The position numbers were made by a program, and so were the translations under genes. A DNA stretch of 10,777 nucleotides from Verrucomicrobiota bacterium (GTDB lineage: Bacteria; Verrucomicrobiota; Verrucomicrobiia; Limisphaerales; CAIQOK01). Where the stretch lies: positions 1 through 10,777 of the forward strand of contig JANYDP010000363.1 of assembly GCA_025363535.1 (NCBI GenBank). The letters run 5' to 3'. The notes beneath the pieces are model-generated. The model did no database searches and was not told the DNA's origin. It saw only the letters and a list, made by a program, of their open reading frames with translations. This document shows positions 7,293-10,777 of this stretch, one piece after another (the first letter of the stretch is position 1; each line of letters opens with the position of its first letter).

Positions 7293-7694
7293 TTATTTTT
7301 TCTCCTTCAAGATTTGGTGGGCGAGTTCGGCAAGTTCGGCGGGTTTCAATCCGGCTTCGGTGGCTTCGCGGAAACCTTCGCGGAGCAAATCTTTGGCGGC
7401 TTCCAGCTTCGTCTCGCGGCTGCGATGATGCCCCAGGTCGGCCACAAACGTGCCGAGTCCCTGCCGGCGGTAGATGATGCCTTCGCGTTCCAGTTCCTCG
7501 TAGGCGCGTTTCACGGTGATGACGCTCACCAGCAAATCCTCGGCGAGCACGCGGAACGAGGGCAGTGCCACGCCGGCCTTGAGCCGGCCTTCGCTGATCT
7601 CGCGTTTGAGACAGTCAACGATCTGCTGATAGAGCGTGCCCTCGGCGGCGGCGGAGATCGGACCGATCAACCAGGATTTGCGTTCAGGCGACAT
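7293..7694 (-). CDS. GntR-family transcriptional regulator, YtrA type
   Basis: This is a 133-residue protein with an N-terminal winged helix-turn-helix at about residues 20-86 (TLYQQIVDCLKREISEGRL, LPSFRVLAEDLL, ITVKRAYEELEREGIIY, GLGTFVAD). A short helical C-terminal part follows (91-132). It has no ligand-binding domain of the FadR or HutC kind; this small format is the YtrA subfamily, which typically represses its own operon with ABC transporter genes, as seen here. I chose the ATG at 7694. The frame opens further to an ATG at 7736, but that extension (MLTNCVYLLYTVVS) is translated from the promoter and operator and is not family-like. With the predicted promoter the leader would be only about 5 nt, so the mRNA may be nearly leaderless. 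The stop codon is one base from the ATPase ATG. Confidence 0.92.
   Translation of the reverse strand: MSPERKSWLIGPISAAAEGTLYQQIVDCLKREISEGRLKAGVALPSFRVLAEDLLVSVITVKRAYEELEREGIIYRRQGLGTFVADLGHHRSRETKLEAAKDLLREGFREATEAGLKPAELAELAHQILKEKK
7302..7307 (-). promoter_or_regulatory. Ribosome binding site for the ABC ATPase
   Basis: AAGGAG on the minus strand lies 10 nt before the ATPase ATG (7291), within the 3' end of gntR. It supports that start and coupled translation. Confidence 0.6.
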
Positions 7695-7701
7695 TGATAC
7701 T

Positions 7702-7726
7702 ACTGTGTATAACAAATAAACACAGT
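7702..7726. promoter_or_regulatory. Inverted-repeat operator, probable GntR (YtrA-type) autoregulatory site
   Basis: The perfect arms ACTGTGT (7702-7708) and ACACAGT (7720-7726) are separated by 11 bases, 25 bp in all. The site covers the -10 box and spacer of the gntR promoter, so bound repressor would block polymerase. The size and GTGT/ACAC core resemble the operators described for Bacillus YtrA; assignment to this GntR protein is inferred. Confidence 0.6.
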
Positions 7727-7733
7727 TAGTCAA
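7706..7733 (-). promoter_or_regulatory. Sigma-70-like promoter for the gntR-ABC operon
   Basis: Read on the minus strand: -35 TTGACT (7733-7728), a 16-bp spacer, and -10 TATACA (7711-7706) preceded by TGT, an extended -10. Transcription would begin near 7699, about 5 nt before the gntR ATG at 7694. This favours that start over the upstream ATG. Confidence 0.6.
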
Positions 7734-7909
7734 CAAGAATTTTGCTTTTTCACCGCTGTCTCATCCCTGGCCGTCCTGACTGTGTGTTTTGGCGCGTTTC
7801 AAGAGCTTGAAAACGCCGGGAACGGCCGGTGCAATGGCTCCCTTCTTGGCTGAAAGGACATTGCCCCCGGCAACACCCCTAACCCGGTTGAAAAAAATAA
7901 AAAAAACTC

Positions 7910-7927
7910 TTGTGAATTTTTTCACAA
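7910..7927. promoter_or_regulatory. CRP/FNR-type palindrome upstream of atpB
   Basis: The perfect arms TTGTGAA and TTCACAA surround TTTT, which also reads as TGTGA-N6-TCACA, the core consensus for CRP-family proteins. It lies just after an A-tract, 80 bp before the atpB start. Control of the atp operon by a CRP/FNR-family regulator is an inference, and no such gene is in the window. Confidence 0.45.
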
Positions 7928-8006
7928 CAAGGCAATCTGCGCATCCTTTCGTTGCCCGGAATTAGCCTGAACCAGGCCGCCGTCGCGACGGAGTTTCAGA
8001 AGTTTA

Positions 8007-8966
8007 ATGCAATTGCTTAAAATCATTTTGGCGACGGTATTATTTGTGGCACTGCCGACGATGCTCGTCTGCGCTGCCGAGGAACATGTAGTTTCCCCGG
8101 CAAAAAACGCAATCCACGCGGTTGCCACCGAAGCTGGTGCGGTTGCGGAGCACGCCGCTCATCACGAAGAGCTTCCACTATATGCTGTGGAGATCGGTCA
8201 CATCGGCAAGTTTCCCATCACCAATTCCATGTTGGTGACGTGGCTGGTTGCGGCAGCAATCATTATCTTTGCCCGCATCGCCACAGCGAAGATCAAAGAT
8301 GTGCCGTCGGGCGCGCAGAACTTCTGGGAGTGGCTGGTGGAAAGCCTTTACGGATTTCTGGAAGACATCATCGGACATGACTTGGTCAAAAAAACGTTCT
8401 GGTTCTTTGCCACGATTTTCATCTTCATTCTGTTCACCAACTGGGCGGGCTTGATTCCCGGTGTTGGCACGATGGGCTGGGGAATCAAGGGCAAACATGG
8501 TTTTGAGTTGACCGAACCGTGGTTTCGCGGGGCGAACGCCGACTTAAATATGACGTTCGCGATGTCCATGATTTTTTTCGCCTGCTGGATCGTGTGGGCG
8601 TTCCAAGCGAACGGTGCGAAAGGTTTCGTGCTCCATATCTTCGGGCCAAAGGGCGATACGCAGGGCTTCATGAAGCTGATGATGATTTTTGTGTTTCTCA
8701 TTGTCGGTGTGTTGGAAGTCGTTTCGATTGCGTTCCGCCCGGTGTCGTTAAGTTTCCGTCTGTTCGGCAATGTCTATGCGGGTGAAAACATGCTCGAAGC
8801 CATGAGCAATCTCGTTCCTAGCTTGAGTTGGCTGATCCCGATTCCTTTTTACTTTCTCGAAGTTCTCGTCGGCTTGGTGCAGGCGCTGGTGTTCATGTTG
8901 CTGACGGCGGTGTTCACGCTGTTGATCTGCCAGCACGAAGAAGGTCACGAACCCGCGCATCATTGA
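8007..8966 (+). CDS. atpB: F0F1 ATP synthase subunit a
   Basis: Subunit a forms the two proton half-channels beside the c-ring in the membrane. The 319-residue protein carries the essential helix AFRPVSLSFRLFGNVYAGE, with the indispensable Arg at 251 (E. coli Arg210), and Gln292 in VGLVQALVF (E. coli Gln252). Membrane segments are visible near 75-91, 131-151, 181-200, 221-243 and 276-308. The N-terminus (MQLLKIILATVLFVALPTML, then VCAAEE) looks like a cleavable signal peptide. A His/Glu/Ala-rich stretch with HAAHHEE follows at residues 26-56, and the C-terminus is also His-rich. GGAG lies 13 nt before the ATG, a long spacing. It is the first gene of the atp operon seen here; no atpI precedes it. 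Confidence 0.96.
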   Translation: MQLLKIILATVLFVALPTMLVCAAEEHVVSPAKNAIHAVATEAGAVAEHAAHHEELPLYAVEIGHIGKFPITNSMLVTWLVAAAIIIFARIATAKIKDVPSGAQNFWEWLVESLYGFLEDIIGHDLVKKTFWFFATIFIFILFTNWAGLIPGVGTMGWGIKGKHGFELTEPWFRGANADLNMTFAMSMIFFACWIVWAFQANGAKGFVLHIFGPKGDTQGFMKLMMIFVFLIVGVLEVVSIAFRPVSLSFRLFGNVYAGENMLEAMSNLVPSLSWLIPIPFYFLEVLVGLVQALVFMLLTAVFTLLICQHEEGHEPAHH

Positions 8967-9034
8967 TTTAAGAATTTCGCCGCTTTGACCGTGTTCAATC
9001 GCGGGGGGCGGCGGGAAAAACGAAAGACAATAAT

Positions 9035-9229
9035 ATGACAGGTAATATTCACATCGGTCTGGCAGCGCTCGGCGCGGCCATTGGTGTCGGTCTGATCGGC
9101 ATGAAGGCTTCGGAAGCGGTCGGGCGCAATCCCGGCGCGGCCACGAAGATTCTCGTGCAAGCGATCTTGAGCACCGCCTTCGCTGAAGGCATCGTGTTCT
9201 TCGCCATCTATCTGGCGAAAGGCCAATAA
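9035..9229 (+). CDS. atpE: F0F1 ATP synthase subunit c
   Basis: This is the proteolipid that forms the rotating ring. It is 64 residues, shorter than the usual 70-85. Helix 1 is GLAALGAAIGVGLIG (8-22), with glycine spacing for tight helix packing. The polar loop is GRNPGA (30-35), with RNP where RQP is common. Helix 2 is ILVQAILSTAFAEGIVFFAIYLA (39-61), with the ion-carrying Glu at 51. Glu51 is followed by Gly, and helix 1 lacks the Gln of sodium-type c subunits, so proton coupling is likely. The 68-nt gap after atpB is G-rich (G6 at 9003-9008) and could pair CGCCGC (8978-8983) with GCGGCG (9008-9013). No clear Shine-Dalgarno sequence is present. Confidence 0.95.
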   Translation: MTGNIHIGLAALGAAIGVGLIGMKASEAVGRNPGAATKILVQAILSTAFAEGIVFFAIYLAKGQ

Positions 9230-9234
9230 TCAAA

Positions 9235-9267
9235 CGGCGCGGGAGCAATCCCGCGCCGACAATTTTT
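9235..9267 (+). terminator. Perfect GC-rich hairpin with T-run between atpE and atpF
   Basis: A 10-bp perfect stem, CGGCGCGGGA / TCCCGCGCCG (9235-9244 and 9249-9258), is closed by a GCAA tetraloop of the GNRA class. It is followed by ACAA and TTTTT (9263-9267). It resembles an intrinsic terminator but sits inside an operon, 16 nt before the atpF ATG. It may terminate partially, or protect the 3' end of an atpE message, so that more c subunit is made than b. Its function is inferred; the structure is directly visible. Confidence 0.65.
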
Positions 9268-9274
9268 GCAGACT

Positions 9275-9829
9275 ATGGATTCAATCATTTGTTTCGCGAG
9301 CATCGGTGGCGATCTGGCAAACGCCGCGCAGGACACAGCCAAGACGTTCGGTTTTAACACGCCGCACTTCATTGCGCAGTGCATCAGCTTCGCCATCGTG
9401 GCGTTCCTGCTCCATCGTTTTGCTTACAAGCCGATTCTGACGGTTTTGGAGGAGCGCAAAAATCGCATCGCCGAAGGTTTGGCCAATGCCGACAAGATCA
9501 AATCCGAACTCGCCAGCGCGCAGGCCAAGGCGCAGGAAATTCTCACCCAAGCCGGAGCGCAGGGGAACAAGATGATTGAAGAAGCTCGCGCTTCTGCGGC
9601 GAAAGTGTTGGAAGTCGAATCCCAGAAAGCCATCGCTACGGCCAATGACATCATCGCGAAAGCGCGCCAAGCCAGCGAAGCCGAACTCGTTCGCATGAAG
9701 GCGGAACTCCGCAAGGAAGTTGGTCGCCTCGTGGTCGCCACCAGCGCGAAAGTCACGGGTAACATTTTGACCGCTGAGCAACAGACGCGTCTCGCGGAAG
9801 ACACGAACAAGCAGCTCGCAGCGAATTGA
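9275..9829 (+). CDS. atpF: F0F1 ATP synthase subunit b
   Basis: Subunit b is the peripheral stalk that holds F1 against F0. The 184-residue protein has one membrane segment (about 31-48) followed by the conserved hinge HRFAYKPILTVLEERKNRI (47-65). A long Ala/Lys/Glu-rich coiled coil extends to the C-terminus. I chose the ATG at 9275; an in-frame TTG at 9266 would add three residues but lies in the T-run of the preceding hairpin. No Shine-Dalgarno sequence is visible. Only one b gene occurs before atpH, so the stalk is probably a homodimer. Confidence 0.94.
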   Translation: MDSIICFASIGGDLANAAQDTAKTFGFNTPHFIAQCISFAIVAFLLHRFAYKPILTVLEERKNRIAEGLANADKIKSELASAQAKAQEILTQAGAQGNKMIEEARASAAKVLEVESQKAIATANDIIAKARQASEAELVRMKAELRKEVGRLVVATSAKVTGNILTAEQQTRLAEDTNKQLAAN

Positions 9830-9849
9830 TTTCGATTTAATCACGCGGC

Positions 9850-10242
9850 ATGAAAATCAGCAAACAAGCCCGGCGCGACGCAAAGCAGTTGTTCAACGTC
9901 TGCAAGGTCAGCGGCGTGTTGGACGAAGGCCGCGTGCGCCAGACGGTCACGGCGGTCATCGCGCGGAAGCCGCGCGGGTTCGTTGGCATCCTGTCGCACT
10001 TCCAGCGGCTCGTGAAGTTGGACATCGAACGTCGCTCGGCCCGTGTCGAAAGCGCTGTGCCTGCGAGTGAGGCGTTGCAGGCATCAGTGAAGGCGAATTT
10101 GGCGACGCGTTATGGCCAGGGCTTGAGCGTGACGTTCGCGGTGAATCCGTCGTTGATTGGCGGGTTGCGCGTGAAGGTGGGCAGTGATGTGTTTGACGGC
10201 AGCGTGAAGGCGCGCTTGGCCGAGTTGGAAACCAGTTTTTGA
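9850..10242 (+). CDS. atpH: F0F1 ATP synthase subunit delta, short form
   Basis: Delta links the b stalk to the top of the F1 head. The conserved C-terminal part is clear: VESAVPASEALQASVK (66-81), then NPSLIGGLRVKVG and FDGSVKARLAEL (about 99-126). The protein has only 130 residues, against about 175-185 normally. The shortage is in the N-terminal six-helix domain that binds the alpha subunits: the first helix (ARRDAKQLFNV) is present, but about 45-50 residues of the middle seem to be missing. The gene is in frame throughout, with a sensible start, so this looks like a genuine compact form. It lies 20 nt after atpF with no Shine-Dalgarno sequence. Position between atpF and atpA supports the call. 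Confidence 0.9.
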   Translation: MKISKQARRDAKQLFNVCKVSGVLDEGRVRQTVTAVIARKPRGFVGILSHFQRLVKLDIERRSARVESAVPASEALQASVKANLATRYGQGLSVTFAVNPSLIGGLRVKVGSDVFDGSVKARLAELETSF

Positions 10243-10304
10243 TAACCGCAAAGAACGCAGAGAGCACAAAGAATTCTTTGCGAACTTTGCGTTCTCTGCG
10301 GTTA
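10243..10304. repeat. 62-bp palindrome built from six nine-base units, between atpH and atpA
   Basis: It starts directly after the atpH stop. Three head-to-tail units of CGCAAAGAA type (10247, 10256 as CGCAGAGAG, 10265 as CACAAAGAA) are followed by three in reverse orientation (10274 TTCTTTGCG, 10283 AACTTTGCG, 10292 TTCTCTGCG). The units are flanked by TAAC (10243) and GTTA (10301). The symmetry centre is between 10273 and 10274, where the inner 14 bp, CAAAGAATTCTTTG, are perfect. The outer 20-base arms pair with one A-C mismatch and one G-U wobble. The transcript could fold into a long hairpin ahead of atpA. The sequence is of a kind I associate with dispersed intergenic repeats, which I could not check. 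Confidence 0.75.
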
Positions 10305-10323
10305 AGTAAATTTTGAAAAAAGT

Positions 10324-10777
10324 ATGAGCAACTTATTGCAAGAAATTGAAGCGCAAATCAGCGGCGTGAAAACGTCGGTGAACAAGCAGAACGTCGGCAT
10401 CGTCCGCGAATGTTCCGACGGTGTCGCGAAGATCGAAGGCCTGACCGACTGCATGGCCAACGAAATGTTGGACTTCGGCAACGGCGTCATCGGCCTCGCG
10501 CTCAACCTCGAAGAAACCGAAGTCGGCGCAATCATTCTCGGCGATTACCTCAGCGTGCATGAAGGCTCGGAGGTCAAGACGACGGGCAAATTGCTCTCAG
10601 TGCCGGTCGGCAAAGGCTTGCTCGGTCGCGTCGTGGATTGTCTTGGTCGTCCGGTGGACGGCAAAGGGCCGATCAAGCAGGATGCCTTTTATCCCGTCGA
10701 AAAAATCGCGCCCGGCATCATCCGCCGCAAACCCGTGAGCCAGCCGGTGCAGACCGGCATCATGGCGATTGACGCGA
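10324..10777 (+). CDS. atpA: F0F1 ATP synthase subunit alpha, 3' end beyond the window
   Basis: Alpha is the non-catalytic nucleotide-binding subunit of the F1 head. The 151 visible residues cover the N-terminal beta-barrel, with VGIVRECSDGVAKIEGL (24-40) and NEMLDFGNGVIGLALNLE (45-62), and the start of the nucleotide domain. The latter shows GRVVDCLGRPVDGKGPI (102-118), PGIIRRKPVSQPVQTG (132-147) and then IMAIDA at the edge. The Walker A motif would come shortly after the window end. The ATG at 10324 gives the typical N-terminus (MSNLLQEIEAQISG). No Shine-Dalgarno sequence is present; the leader is A-rich after the 62-bp palindrome. The gene is expected to be followed by atpG, atpD and atpC. 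Confidence 0.96.
   Translation, partial: MSNLLQEIEAQISGVKTSVNKQNVGIVRECSDGVAKIEGLTDCMANEMLDFGNGVIGLALNLEETEVGAIILGDYLSVHEGSEVKTTGKLLSVPVGKGLLGRVVDCLGRPVDGKGPIKQDAFYPVEKIAPGIIRRKPVSQPVQTGIMAIDA

Larger units (their letters stand above)
7695..8006. other. Divergent regulatory region between the gntR-ABC operon and the atp operon
   Basis: This 312-bp gap contains no convincing gene. The gntR promoter and operator occupy 7702-7733. An imperfect inverted repeat, GCGTTTCAAG / CTTGAAAACGC, lies at 7794-7816. A TTGAAA hexamer (7888-7893) runs into an A-tract (7891-7906, one T at 7898), which may bend DNA or act as an UP element. The TGTGA-N6-TCACA palindrome follows at 7910-7927. The perfect 12-bp palindrome CCGTCGCGACGG (7980-7991) sits at the atpB leader and runs into its GGAG (7990-7993), 13 nt before the ATG. 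I could not identify a convincing -10 box for the atp promoter. No atpI or atpZ gene precedes atpB. Confidence 0.6.

Noticed and set aside
7695..7736. Upstream ATG at 7736 as the start of the GntR regulator
   Set aside because: The extra 14 codons would be translated from the -35, -10 and operator sequences and do not resemble the family N-terminus.
7888..7927. Minus-strand intrinsic terminator formed by the TTGTGAA/TTCACAA hairpin and the following T-tract
   Set aside because: The stem is only 7 bp and AT-rich, and no minus-strand gene ends there. A regulator-binding palindrome next to an A-tract fits the divergent gap better.
7834..7965. Small open frame of 43 codons (MAPFLAERTLPPATP...) upstream of atpB, considered as an AtpI-like or leader peptide
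   Set aside because: It has no ribosome binding site, its lysines come from the A-tract, and it has no hydrophobic helices of AtpI type.
9266..9274. TTG at 9266 as the atpF start
   Set aside because: It falls in the T-run after the hairpin, adds only three residues and offers no better ribosome binding site than the ATG at 9275.

Overview
The window is GC-rich (roughly 60% by eye) bacterial chromosome and carries mostly housekeeping genes. The best guess for the source is a Verrucomicrobiota-like bacterium (Pedosphaera/Limisphaera-type). The reasons are a fused SecD-SecF, a very short F1 delta subunit, few Shine-Dalgarno sequences, and hairpin-rich intergenic repeats of the kind I associate with that phylum. 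No 16S or marker search was possible, so this is inference.

Layout. (1) 3-4910, plus strand: a 5'-truncated secDF, then a TerC-family membrane protein split by a one-base frameshift, then recJ. They are closely spaced (9 and 47 nt) and probably co-transcribed. (2) 4911-5084: the gap between convergent recJ and an ABC permease gene. It is filled by a 168-bp mirror-symmetric element of four hairpins with GTAG/GTGG heads, matching the layout of REP/BIME sequences moved by RAYT transposases. (3) 5085-7694, minus strand: a compact YtrA-type operon of GntR repressor, ABC ATPase and large permease, with a promoter overlapped by a likely autoregulatory operator. (4) 7695-8006: a divergent regulatory gap holding an A-tract and a TGTGA-N6-TCACA palindrome of CRP/FNR form. 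(5) 8007-10777, plus strand: the start of the F-type ATP synthase operon, atpB-atpE-atpF-atpH-atpA, with atpA cut by the window end. Two strong palindromes lie inside this operon, between atpE and atpF and between atpH and atpA.

How the genes work together. SecDF uses the proton gradient to drive late steps of protein export. TerC-family proteins are integral membrane proteins linked to metal ion export. RecJ is a 5'-3' single-strand DNA exonuclease in recombination and repair. The ABC operon is probably a stress- or antibiotic-responsive exporter repressed by its own GntR protein. The ATP synthase genes encode the proton channel (a, c, b), the delta connector and the alpha subunit.

I found no convincing new defence or biosynthetic system. 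The most interesting features are non-coding: the compound REP-like element, whose two arms differ by pairing-preserving changes, the six-unit nine-base palindrome before atpA, and the hairpin between atpE and atpF. Two places deserve checks of data quality: the secDF 5' end, where base composition shifts sharply, and the A-run in the TerC gene.
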